Shown here piece after piece: positions 34,380 through 42,540 of a stretch of DNA of 64,000 nt (the first letter of the stretch is position 1; each line of letters starts with the position of its first letter). This DNA comes from an uncultured Erysipelotrichaceae bacterium (GTDB lineage: Bacteria; Bacillota_I; Bacilli_A; Erysipelotrichales; Coprobacillaceae). The notes below the pieces were generated by a model. The model saw only the letters and a list, made by a program, of their open reading frames with translations. It made no database searches and was not told where the DNA came from. A program made the position numbers and the translations under genes. The stretch covers positions 35,799-99,798 of the forward strand of contig UPXV01000003.1 of the NCBI GenBank assembly GCA_900538465.1, read 5' to 3'.

Positions 34380-34925
34380 TTGGTTGACTATATTATTAGA
34401 ATACATGTAATTTACTTGTCCCTTCTTTCCACATTTTATTTATTCTAGTAGGTATTAAGATTGAGTTTTTTAAATAATTATTATATTTAATTTTATTAAA
34501 TTACTAATATGTCATTTTTTCAATACATTTTACTTAATCGTATCTGTTTTTCGCTTAAGCGCTAATTGATTAAAATAATTATTTTAAAAATTAAATAATT
34601 GGTTTGAAAAGAGACGAATTATGAGATAATTAAACACAAATGTGAGTTGTACATATACAATACAAAAACTGGAAAGAATCTAAACCAATTAAAAATAAAA
34701 TATTTAATTATGTATATGACTATATCTATGACAAAATATGGATGTATCAAGTTATTAAAATGTTGAAAAAAATGGAAGATAAATACTAATACTATACAAA
34801 AATATAGCGTTTTTTATATCACAATCAATCCGTTATAAATACTAATAAACTAACAATAAACTAACAATTTTCTAAAACATTGTTAGTTACCAACATTTTT
34901 GTTATAATGTAGAAGGTGATAAATA
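34380..34925. other. AT-rich non-coding region with a short coding relic
   Basis: About 545 bases without a convincing gene. It holds the upstream region of the 65-aa membrane gene, AT-rich palindromes near 34575, a 47-codon frame without a start codon (34646-34789) that looks like a 3' relic (contains NWKESKPIKNKIFNYVYDYI), and the repeat-containing promoter of the next gene at 34848-34908. Confidence 0.6.
34848..34908 (+). promoter_or_regulatory. Promoter with direct and inverted AACTAACAAT repeats
   Basis: AACTAACAAT occurs at 34848-34857 and 34859-34868 (11-bp period), and its inverse ATTGTTAGTT at 34879-34888. The -35 box TTGTTA (34880-34885) lies within the inverted copy, and TATAAT (34903-34908, extended TG) follows after 17 bp. 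The 11-bp spacing is typical of OmpR-family response regulator sites; the inverted copy would suit a repressor. Confidence 0.55.
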
Positions 34926-35780
34926 ATGAATAAAGAAATAAAAAGACAATTGATTTTAACAGGAGTATTGTTATGTTTAATTATATCAACATTGTTTTTA
35001 TGGTATAATAATTTTCATTTTCATACTTATATGAGTGTTGTTGATTATCAATATTGTTATGCTGGAGAAAATGATGATTTGATGATTGATGGTTATGAAT
35101 TTTATAAAAAAGATCGTGAACAAAAAAATGGTCAAGCACGTATTATGGCTTTAAAAGATCAATTTTTATTAAAAGGAGATCAAATCAAAACCACTTTTAT
35201 TTTAAAAGAGGATCAAGAGGAATATCAATTTCAACAAAAAATAGATGTAAAAAGTGATAATGAAGTGTGTTATTTGAATTTAATGGAAACAACTCAACAA
35301 TTATATAATGAAGATTTCAAGAATGCGCAATTACATATTGAAATCATACGTGATAAAAAGAATATTTATAATGAAACGATTGATATGGCTATTCAAAATT
35401 TAGTTATTTATAATGGATCTAATAAAGATTATACAATCCAAAATGTCCGTGTGACTCCTTCTTGGTTAAAGACAGGATATCTTTCTTCAACTGATAAAGA
35501 TATTGATAAAAAATATCCTTATATGGTTATGGATTATCTTTATTTAAAAGATGGTGGTCGTGAAGAGGATATTAATGATTATGAACGTTTTGCTTATGTC
35601 AAAGGAAAAACAAAAGATATTCTTGATGGAAAAATGGAACAAATTGCTTATTATGATGATCATGGGTCATTATTAGATAAAGAATTAAGATGTGTTGTCA
35701 CACTTTCAACTGATGAAAAACAAAGTCAACCATATACATTTATGATTGAGTTACATGGAAATATTAAGGCGGTGGACTAA
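34926..35780 (+). CDS. Membrane-anchored extracytoplasmic protein, unknown function
   Basis: A 284-aa protein with one N-terminal helix (LILTGVLLCLIISTLFLWY) and a long outer domain rich in Asp, Lys, Tyr and Gln. Visible landmarks are YQYCYAGENDDLMIDGYEF and IQNLVIYNGSNKDYTIQNVRV, the latter resembling a beta-sandwich. No known family or catalytic motif. RBS AAGGTGAT. The next membrane protein starts within its stop codon (TAATG), so the two are likely partners. A repeat-rich promoter precedes it. Confidence 0.75.
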   Translation: MNKEIKRQLILTGVLLCLIISTLFLWYNNFHFHTYMSVVDYQYCYAGENDDLMIDGYEFYKKDREQKNGQARIMALKDQFLLKGDQIKTTFILKEDQEEYQFQQKIDVKSDNEVCYLNLMETTQQLYNEDFKNAQLHIEIIRDKKNIYNETIDMAIQNLVIYNGSNKDYTIQNVRVTPSWLKTGYLSSTDKDIDKKYPYMVMDYLYLKDGGREEDINDYERFAYVKGKTKDILDGKMEQIAYYDDHGSLLDKELRCVVTLSTDEKQSQPYTFMIELHGNIKAVD

Positions 35781-36235
35781 TGAATAAAGCACAAGTGAAA
35801 AAAGATTTAATGACAATCTATATGTTTAGAAATGCTTTAGGAACACTTTTAGGAGCATTTTTGGCGTTTATTATATCTTTAATGCAGTTTTATCAATGTT
35901 CCTTTGCTCAAGGGCTGCAAAGATTGTTTGTCTATGATATTTATACAACATTGTATTTTTTATTGGTATGGGTATTTGATTATATTGTTTTTGAAATGTC
36001 TAAGATTATTTATGATATTTATGAGGAAAAAGTGACATTTGTGCCAGTGATTGTTTTGGCAATTGTTTGTGGAGTGATCTTTTTTGTTCCTATTCTTGAT
36101 GTGTTTCAATACAATTTATGTTTCTTATTTATCTTAATTATTTTAAGAATGATAAAAGAAATGTGGCGTAGAACACCAGAGTTATTTTTCTGGCTTCCAC
36201 ATATAAAGAAAAGACCAGATTCTGGTCTAGAGTAA
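35780..36235 (+). CDS. Small polytopic membrane protein, unknown function
   Basis: A 151-aa protein with four predicted helices (LGTLLGAFLAFIISLMQF, YTTLYFLLVWVFDYIVF, VIVLAIVCGVIFFVPIL, LCFLFILIILRMI) and a basic tail. It overlaps the previous gene by one base. Its last codons overlap the 3' end of the convergent sspI gene by nine bases and contain sspI's terminator. No family recognised. Confidence 0.72.
   Translation: MNKAQVKKDLMTIYMFRNALGTLLGAFLAFIISLMQFYQCSFAQGLQRLFVYDIYTTLYFLLVWVFDYIVFEMSKIIYDIYEEKVTFVPVIVLAIVCGVIFFVPILDVFQYNLCFLFILIILRMIKEMWRRTPELFFWLPHIKKRPDSGLE
36203..36228 (-). terminator. Terminator of sspI inside the neighbouring coding sequence
   Basis: On the minus strand, stem AGACCAG-AAT-CTGGTCT followed by TTTCTTT. 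It lies within the last codons of the convergent plus-strand membrane gene. Confidence 0.65.
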
Positions 36236-36424
36236 AGAAGAAAGTGATTGGAGAAATTGTTGTTTAGAAGATTGATTTAAAGAATTATAATATTGTTCAA
36301 ATAAAACGCCTAATCCAACTAAAATTGTTTCTTCTTTTGAGGCTATGCCTTCATCTATTGTTTTTTGTAAATCTTGAACAGAAATCCCTTTTAAGTTTGT
36401 TAATAATGCTTCACGCATTTGCAT
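36227..36424 (-). CDS. sspI: Small acid-soluble spore protein SspI
   Basis: A 65-aa protein matching the SspI family: the N-terminal MREALLTNLKGISVQDLQKTI and the hallmark VGLGVLFEQYYNS (compare PGLGVLFE in Bacillus). The ATG at 36424 follows AAAGGATGAT; the open frame begins three codons earlier. SspI is made in the forespore, so this supports a sporulating host; a sigma-G promoter was not identified with confidence. Confidence 0.88.
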   Translation of the reverse strand: MQMREALLTNLKGISVQDLQKTIDEGIASKEETILVGLGVLFEQYYNSLNQSSKQQFLQSLSSLL

Positions 36425-36482
36425 AAATATCATCCTTTCTTATATAATATGGGATAATATAAATCTTTTATACAGGTGAAAT

Positions 36483-37148
36483 ATGAAAACTTATCAATTG
36501 ACATTAAAAAATCAAACAATTGAATATGATATTTTTTATAAACGTATGAAATCAATAAGAATGGTTGTGAAATCAGGTCGTTTACAAGTCAGTGCACCTT
36601 ATTATACACCCGTGTCTTTTATTGAAGATTATATTCAACAATATCAAGATAAATTTCTTGAACAGATCAATAGTTATTCTTCTATGAGTTGTTATGAGGA
36701 GGATGGCTATGTTTATATTTTTGATCAAAAATATAATATATGTTTAAGAGATTTAAAAGAAAGAAAATGCCAAATTCATGATCATTATCTTTATGTTTAT
36801 CATTATCAGATTCAAAGTTGTGTAGAAGAATATTTAAAAAAACTTTTACTTAACTATATTGAGGAAAGAATTATTGATTATTTGGCACATGATTTTGATT
36901 TGGATATGCCTACAATTGAAATTAAACGTTATAAAGGTCGCTGGGGAAGCTGTTTTTATCGTGAAAATAAAGTGACATTTAATTTGAATTTGGTTCATCT
37001 TCGTAAAGAATTGATTGATTATGTGATTGTTCATGAATTAAGTCATTTTTTACAAGCAAATCATTCTGCACAATTCTATGCTGAGATTGAAAAAAGAATG
37101 CCAGATTATAAACAAAGACAAAAAATATTGAAGGAGATAAGAATATGA
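36483..37148 (+). CDS. YgjP-like (DUF45) metallopeptidase
   Basis: A 221-aa cytosolic protein of the YgjP/M48-like zinc peptidase group. It has the zinc motif VIVHELSHFLQANHSAQF (HExxH about residues 180-184), the upstream block KGRWGSCFYRENKVTFNLNLVHL, and a short C terminus with MPDYKQR. Overlaps the SpoU methyltransferase gene by four bases. Substrate unknown. Confidence 0.9.
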   Translation: MKTYQLTLKNQTIEYDIFYKRMKSIRMVVKSGRLQVSAPYYTPVSFIEDYIQQYQDKFLEQINSYSSMSCYEEDGYVYIFDQKYNICLRDLKERKCQIHDHYLYVYHYQIQSCVEEYLKKLLLNYIEERIIDYLAHDFDLDMPTIEIKRYKGRWGSCFYRENKVTFNLNLVHLRKELIDYVIVHELSHFLQANHSAQFYAEIEKRMPDYKQRQKILKEIRI

Positions 37149-37891
37149 TAACATCAATTCAAAATGAAACCATCAAATCCATTATGAAATTAAAACAAAA
37201 AAAGTATCGTGATGAATCACAACTTTTTTTAGTAGAAGGTTATCATTTGGTAGAAGAGGCAAGGAAAGCTGATTGTATTCAAAAAATCATTACAACTTTA
37301 GATGAAACTTTTGAAGAAGAAACACTTCATGTTTCTTTGAAAGTTATGGAAAAATTAGCTTTTACAAAAACACCTCAACCTATTATGGCAATTTGTTATA
37401 AAAATAAAAATCAGGAGTTATTCAAATCTGGGAAAAGATATTTATTACTAGATGATTTACAAGATCCTGGAAATGTGGGAACAATCTTACGTACTGCTTT
37501 GGCATTTGATTATGATCAAATCATTATGTCTAAAGAATGTGTTGATTTGTATAATGATAAAGTGATTCGTTCAACACAAGGGGCTTTGTTTCAAATGAAG
37601 ACGTGTATCATGGATTTAAAAGACGCTATTGCATTTTTGAAACAACAAGGTGTCAAGGTTTATGGAACATGTTTACAAAATGCGCAAAGTATTGATTGTT
37701 TTGATGGTGAAGAAAAGATGGCATTTGTGATGGGAAATGAAGGTCAAGGCGTTCATCAGGAGATTTTAGATTTATGTGATGAACGTTTATATATACCAAT
37801 TCAGTCAATAGAGTCTTTAAATGTAGGGATTGCTGCTGCAATCACAATGTATCATTTCCAAAAGAAAGGGGAAAAAGAAAATGAGTGTTGA
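37145..37891 (+). CDS. SpoU/TrmH-family RNA 2'-O-methyltransferase
   Basis: A 248-aa SPOUT methyltransferase. The three family motifs are visible: motif 1 DDLQDPGNVGTILRTA, motif 2 FVMGNEGQGV, motif 3 IPIQSIESLNVGIAAAITMY. A short N-terminal substrate-binding domain precedes the catalytic fold. In Bacillus a close homologue (ysgA) sits just before pheST, as here, though one gene intervenes. Target is probably rRNA. Confidence 0.93.
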   Translation: MITSIQNETIKSIMKLKQKKYRDESQLFLVEGYHLVEEARKADCIQKIITTLDETFEEETLHVSLKVMEKLAFTKTPQPIMAICYKNKNQELFKSGKRYLLLDDLQDPGNVGTILRTALAFDYDQIIMSKECVDLYNDKVIRSTQGALFQMKTCIMDLKDAIAFLKQQGVKVYGTCLQNAQSIDCFDGEEKMAFVMGNEGQGVHQEILDLCDERLYIPIQSIESLNVGIAAAITMYHFQKKGEKENEC

Positions 37892-38765
37892 TATTGTTAT
37901 AAAACAAAAAGGTTTTTTTAAAAAGAAATTATCATTGAAAGATATTTTAATGGATTGTTTTGCTTATGGAAGTTATGATGATAATTATATTTTAAAACCT
38001 AATGAAAGAGCTGAAAATGAAGTTATTCTCTATCATCCTGATCATATTGCAAGAGGAATAAGTGTGGTATGGAATGAAGCTGAAACCAATCAAATCGGAT
38101 TACATATGTTGTTGCCAACAACTTGTGAAGAAATTGATGATTTTTATATGTTAATTGAACATCTTTGTCATTTATGGAAAACTGATAGTTTTGAACAAGA
38201 TGGAGAGGTTCATTCGATAAAGGAAATTGAAAACATTAAATCAGGATTAAAGGATTTTAACTATGATACAATGAAAAGTTTTTTAACTGAACATGAAGAT
38301 GGAAATTTCTTTTGTGCAATGTGGCCTTATTACTTTAATTCAAAAGATGTTATGAATTGGTTAGATGATCATGAATTATCCAATTTTTCTAAAGATATCC
38401 ATAACAATCAAGTGATTGATTTATATTATTGTGCTCCACGTTATTATCGAATGAATGATGAGAGCATCTTAGGAGTGTATACAATCACTGCAACTGTTGA
38501 TACTGTTTTTCCAACAAAACCTTTAACACCATTTTCTTGTGTGAATTTTCAAACGGGTGAAAGTATAACTGCGAATCAAAATATTGTGGCTTTTTATTCT
38601 TTGGAAAAAGAAGATATTCTTGGAGATGTGCCATTTGATGATTTTATAAGTGAAATTTCAAAAAAAGAATTACATGAATTTGATACATTGCATTTTTATT
38701 TTGATGGATTAACTGAAGAGGAAATTGAACAAATCAATCAAAAATATCCATCTCACACAAAATGA
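37881..38765 (+). CDS. Hypothetical protein, DUF4299-like
   Basis: A 294-aa cytosolic protein beginning MSVDIVIKQKGFFKKKLSLKD, with start at 37881 after AAAGGGGAAAA (the frame is open upstream inside the SpoU gene). The middle has EIDDFYMLIEHLCHLW and a YYCAPRYYRMNDESILGVYTI block. It resembles the DUF4299 family found in streptococci and Erysipelotrichia, from memory only. No catalytic motif is obvious. Eleven-base overlap with the SpoU gene suggests coupling. Confidence 0.7.
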   Translation: MSVDIVIKQKGFFKKKLSLKDILMDCFAYGSYDDNYILKPNERAENEVILYHPDHIARGISVVWNEAETNQIGLHMLLPTTCEEIDDFYMLIEHLCHLWKTDSFEQDGEVHSIKEIENIKSGLKDFNYDTMKSFLTEHEDGNFFCAMWPYYFNSKDVMNWLDDHELSNFSKDIHNNQVIDLYYCAPRYYRMNDESILGVYTITATVDTVFPTKPLTPFSCVNFQTGESITANQNIVAFYSLEKEDILGDVPFDDFISEISKKELHEFDTLHFYFDGLTEEEIEQINQKYPSHTK

Positions 38766-38788
38766 GAGGGATGAATTTGAAAAAAGGC

Positions 38789-38817
38789 TTGTTTTTATCA
38801 ATCAGATTGGCTATAAT
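38789..38817 (+). promoter_or_regulatory. Promoter of pheST
   Basis: TTGTTT, 17-bp spacer, TATAAT, at the head of the T-box leader. Confidence 0.7.
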
Positions 38818-38824
38818 ATGAAAA

Positions 38825-39043
38825 GTAAACACGATGAAAAGGACAAGTAGGTAAAGAATTTGTTAAAGAGAGGAAAACATAAGCTGTGAGTTTTCTAACA
38901 ATGCATTTATTGAATTCACCTTGGAGTGCGACTAATCATCGCCGTTGTCACAACGTTACTGTGATTAAAGTGCATAGCATATTTATGTTATGAATTAGGA
39001 TGGTACCGCGATTATAATCGTTCCTATGTGGAACGATTTTTTT
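38825..39043 (+). ncRNA. T-box leader, tRNA-Phe responsive
   Basis: The leader has the Stem I AGAG/GGAA region near 38869, a specifier loop with UUC at 38915-38917 (phenylalanine) in GAATTCACC, the conserved T-box sequence AGGATGGTACCGCG (38997-39010), and a terminator of nine-base-pair stem plus T run (39016-39043). Uncharged tRNA-Phe would stabilise the antiterminator and allow pheST transcription. Confidence 0.95.
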
Positions 39044-39061
39044 ATTTGAAGGAGGAAAATT

Positions 39062-40096
39062 ATGGACGAATTATTACAAATTAAAGATGAGGCCCTAACA
39101 AAGATTCATGATTGTACATCTTTAAAAGACTTAAATGATTTAAGAGTATTCTATTTAGGGAAAAAAGGACCAATGCAAGCTGCTATGAAATCTATGAAAG
39201 ATATGTCTAAGGATGAAAGAGCAACATTTGGGCAAGTGTCTAATAAAGTGAAACAAGACATTACACAAGCTATTGAAGATAAAAAAATGGCTTTAGAAGA
39301 AGCAGAAATGAATGCAAAACTTGCTAGTGAAAATATTGATATTACTTTACCTGGTACAGCTTTACCACTAGGAAGTTTACATCCATTATCAGTAGTTAAA
39401 AATGATATTGAAGAATTATTCTTAGGTATGGGATATCAAGTCGCAGAAGGACCTGAGGTAGAAAGTGATCATTATAACTTTGAGTTAATGAACTTACCAA
39501 AAGGACATCCTGCTAGAGATATGCAAGATACTTTCTATATTGATGAAAATACTTTGATGAGAACACATACTTCACCAGTTCAAGCACATGCGATGATTGC
39601 TGCCCAAGGAAAAGGACCTATCAAGGTTATTTGTCCTGGAAAAACATATCGTCGTGATGATGACGATGCGACACATTCACATCAATTTATGCAATGTGAA
39701 GGATTGGTTGTTGATAAAAATATTACAATGGCTGATTTAAAAGGAACTTTAGAAGTTTTTGCTAAAAAAATGTTTGGTGAAAAACGTAAGATTCGTTTAA
39801 GACCATCTTATTTCCCATTTACTGAACCAAGTGTGGAAGTAGATATCAGCTGTCATAACTGTGAAGGAAAAGGTTGTCCAATGTGTAAACATACAGGATG
39901 GATTGAAATTTTAGGAGCTGGTATGGTCAACCCAAAAGTGCTTGAAATGTGTGGATTTGATCCAGAAGTTTATCAAGGATTTGCCTTTGGAATTGGGTTA
40001 GAACGTGTAGCTATGTTAAAATACAACATTGATAATATTAGAGATTTTTATAATGATGATTTAAGATTCTTAAATCAATTTGGGAGAAAGGGGTAA
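39062..40096 (+). CDS. pheS: Phenylalanyl-tRNA synthetase alpha subunit
   Basis: A 344-aa class II synthetase subunit with the N-terminal coiled-coil, motif 2 region GKTYRRDDDDATHSHQFMQ, FPFTEPSVEVD (motif 3 vicinity), and the Cys-rich CHNCEGKGCPMCKHTGWIEI insertion typical of Firmicutes. Forms an alpha2-beta2 enzyme with PheT. GGAGGAAAAT precedes the ATG. Confidence 0.97.
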   Translation: MDELLQIKDEALTKIHDCTSLKDLNDLRVFYLGKKGPMQAAMKSMKDMSKDERATFGQVSNKVKQDITQAIEDKKMALEEAEMNAKLASENIDITLPGTALPLGSLHPLSVVKNDIEELFLGMGYQVAEGPEVESDHYNFELMNLPKGHPARDMQDTFYIDENTLMRTHTSPVQAHAMIAAQGKGPIKVICPGKTYRRDDDDATHSHQFMQCEGLVVDKNITMADLKGTLEVFAKKMFGEKRKIRLRPSYFPFTEPSVEVDISCHNCEGKGCPMCKHTGWIEILGAGMVNPKVLEMCGFDPEVYQGFAFGIGLERVAMLKYNIDNIRDFYNDDLRFLNQFGRKG

Positions 40097-40100
40097 GCCA

Positions 40101-42494
40101 ATGGAAGCGAGTTTAAAATTATTAAATGAATATGTCGATATTAGTGATCAAGATCCTGCTGCTCTTGCAGAAAAGATTACACGTATTGGATTAGAAGTGG
40201 AAGGAATGCATGAACTTGCACATGGTGATAAATTAGTTATTGGTTATGTCAAAGAATGTTATCCTCATCCTGATAGTGATCATTTAAATGTCTGTCAAGT
40301 GGAAGTGAAACCTGGGGAGGTCACTCAAATTGTTTGTGGAGCACCTAATGTTGCTGCTGGACAAAAAGTTATTGTTGCCTTACCTGGATGTAATTTAGGT
40401 GAAGGATTTAAAATTAAAGAAGGTCAAATTCGTGGTGAAGCATCAAATGGAATGATTTGTTCAATTGCTGAACTTGGATTAGATGCGCGTCTTTTAAAAG
40501 AAGAAGATAAAGCGGGAATTCATGTTTTAGATGATGAAGCACCAATTGGTGAAGAAGCATTATCTTATATGGGATTAAAAGATGTCATTTTAGAAATTGG
40601 TTTAACACCAAATCGTAGTGATTGTATGGCAATGACTTCTCTAGCTTACGAAGTGGCTGCGGTTTTAAATCGTCAAGTGAAATTACCAGAAGTTAAAAAA
40701 TATGATGAATTAGAAAGTGATATCAAGGTTGTTGTAGAAACTGATTTATGTCCATTCTTTGGCGCAAAATTAGTCAAAGGGGTTCAAACAAAAGAATCAC
40801 CTGCTTGGTTAAAAAATCATTTATTAGCAAGTGGAATTAAACCTATTAACAATATTGTTGATATTTCTAACTATGTGATGTTAGAAACAGGACAACCTAT
40901 TCATATGTATGATTATGATAAATTAAAAGAAAAAACATTTGTCATTAAAACTGGTTTCCATCAAAAAGCTGTGCTTTTAGATGAAAAAGAATATGAATTA
41001 TTACCAGAAGATATTATTGTTTCAACAGACAATGGAATTGGTTGTGTTGCAGGTGTTATGGGTGGTAATGATACAAAGATTGATGATCATACTAAAAATA
41101 TTGTAATTGAAGTGGCAACTTTTGATGGTCCAACTTTAAGAAATACAGCACGTCGTATGAATTTATTAACAGATGCTTCTCAGCACTATATCAAAGGAGC
41201 TTTAAATACTGCTAATAGTTTACATGTTTTAGATCGTTGTGCTGATTTATTGGTACAAGAAGCTGATGCCAGTGAAATTTATAAGAGTGTTTCAACGGAT
41301 TTAAATATTGAAGAAAAGAAAGTCACTGTTAGTCAAGAAAAAATCAATGGTTTATTAGGTATGAATATTACTGTTGATGAAATCAAAGACATCTTTGATC
41401 GTTTAAGTTTTACTTATACATTAAAAGACACAACATTTGAAGTTGTTATCCCAACATATCGTAATGATATAACAATGGCTGCTGATTTAATTGAAGAAGT
41501 TGCAAGAATGTATGGTTATGACAATATCCCTTCATCATTACCATTTATGGAAATGACAAAAGGAAATTTAACACCAAAACAAAGCAATGAAAGATTTATA
41601 AGAGATGTTCTTGTTGATTTAGGATTGCATGAAACATTAACATATACACTGACTTCACCTTCAACAGTCAATGATTTTAACTTATTCCATCCATTAGATG
41701 AACAAGTGAAATTAATGTCTCCACTAGGAGAAGAAAGAAGTGTGACAAGAAAATCAGTCATCCCTTCATTATTACAAGTTATTAATTATAATCAATCACA
41801 TGCTTGTAAAGATGTTTGTATCTTTGAAATTTCTAACACTTATGCCAAAGATGAGATCACAACTTTAGCGATTGCATGCAATGGCACTTATCATAGTGTG
41901 CCTTGGGCTGGAATTCAAAGACCTGTCGATTTCTATGTTGTGAAAGGTTTTGTTGAAACTTTATTTAAAAAATTATGTATTGAAGAATCACGTTATAGTC
42001 TTGTGAAAGTAGAAGCTGACAATAAAGATTTCCATCCTGGTAGAAGTGGTTATATCAAGATGGGAAAAGAGATTGTGGGGGTTATTGGACAAATTCATCC
42101 TTTAAAAGCAAAGAAATATGATATTAAAGGAGAAACAGTTGTTGCTGAATTAAATTTATCAGTTTTATTAAACTTAAAGACAAAAGCATTAAAAGTCGCA
42201 GCAATTCCACAATATCCTTCTGTCAATAGAGATATCGCACTTGTTATGGATAAAGACATTCCAACATATGATGTTGTGCGTTCTATTCAAAAAGCAAGTA
42301 AACGTTTGATTTCAAAAACAGAAATCTTTGATATTTATGAAGGTGAACATATTGAAGCAGGAAAGAAATCAGTAGCTATTACACTCACTTTCCAAGATCC
42401 AACAAAGACTTTGGAAGATGCGACAATTAATGAAGTTATGGAAAATATTCTAGCAGTTGTGGCAAAAGAATATGATGCACATTTAAGAGGATAA
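40101..42494 (+). CDS. pheT: Phenylalanyl-tRNA synthetase beta subunit
   Basis: A 797-aa subunit with an N-terminal EMAP/OB tRNA-binding domain (about 40-150), the B3/B4 editing domain (about 205-400), B5 (about 405-470), the catalytic-like core, and a C-terminal ferredoxin-fold anticodon-binding domain (QYPSVNRDIALVMDKDI). Start at 40101 after GGAGAAAGGGG inside the end of pheS (frame is open 21 bases upstream). Normal length. Confidence 0.97.
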   Translation: MEASLKLLNEYVDISDQDPAALAEKITRIGLEVEGMHELAHGDKLVIGYVKECYPHPDSDHLNVCQVEVKPGEVTQIVCGAPNVAAGQKVIVALPGCNLGEGFKIKEGQIRGEASNGMICSIAELGLDARLLKEEDKAGIHVLDDEAPIGEEALSYMGLKDVILEIGLTPNRSDCMAMTSLAYEVAAVLNRQVKLPEVKKYDELESDIKVVVETDLCPFFGAKLVKGVQTKESPAWLKNHLLASGIKPINNIVDISNYVMLETGQPIHMYDYDKLKEKTFVIKTGFHQKAVLLDEKEYELLPEDIIVSTDNGIGCVAGVMGGNDTKIDDHTKNIVIEVATFDGPTLRNTARRMNLLTDASQHYIKGALNTANSLHVLDRCADLLVQEADASEIYKSVSTDLNIEEKKVTVSQEKINGLLGMNITVDEIKDIFDRLSFTYTLKDTTFEVVIPTYRNDITMAADLIEEVARMYGYDNIPSSLPFMEMTKGNLTPKQSNERFIRDVLVDLGLHETLTYTLTSPSTVNDFNLFHPLDEQVKLMSPLGEERSVTRKSVIPSLLQVINYNQSHACKDVCIFEISNTYAKDEITTLAIACNGTYHSVPWAGIQRPVDFYVVKGFVETLFKKLCIEESRYSLVKVEADNKDFHPGRSGYIKMGKEIVGVIGQIHPLKAKKYDIKGETVVAELNLSVLLNLKTKALKVAAIPQYPSVNRDIALVMDKDIPTYDVVRSIQKASKRLISKTEIFDIYEGEHIEAGKKSVAITLTFQDPTKTLEDATINEVMENILAVVAKEYDAHLRG

Positions 42495-42518
42495 GAGGGT
42501 TTTTCTCTCTTATCTTTT
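42490..42518 (+). terminator. Terminator of pheST
   Basis: GATAAGAG / CTCTTATC stem with a T-rich loop and a TTTT tail, overlapping the pheT stop. Confidence 0.8.
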
Positions 42519-42540
42519 CAATGATATGAGGAATATAATT

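Noticed and set aside
34646..34789. 47-codon frame considered as a small gene
   Set aside because: No start codon or ribosome binding site in frame; treated as a possible relic within the non-coding region.
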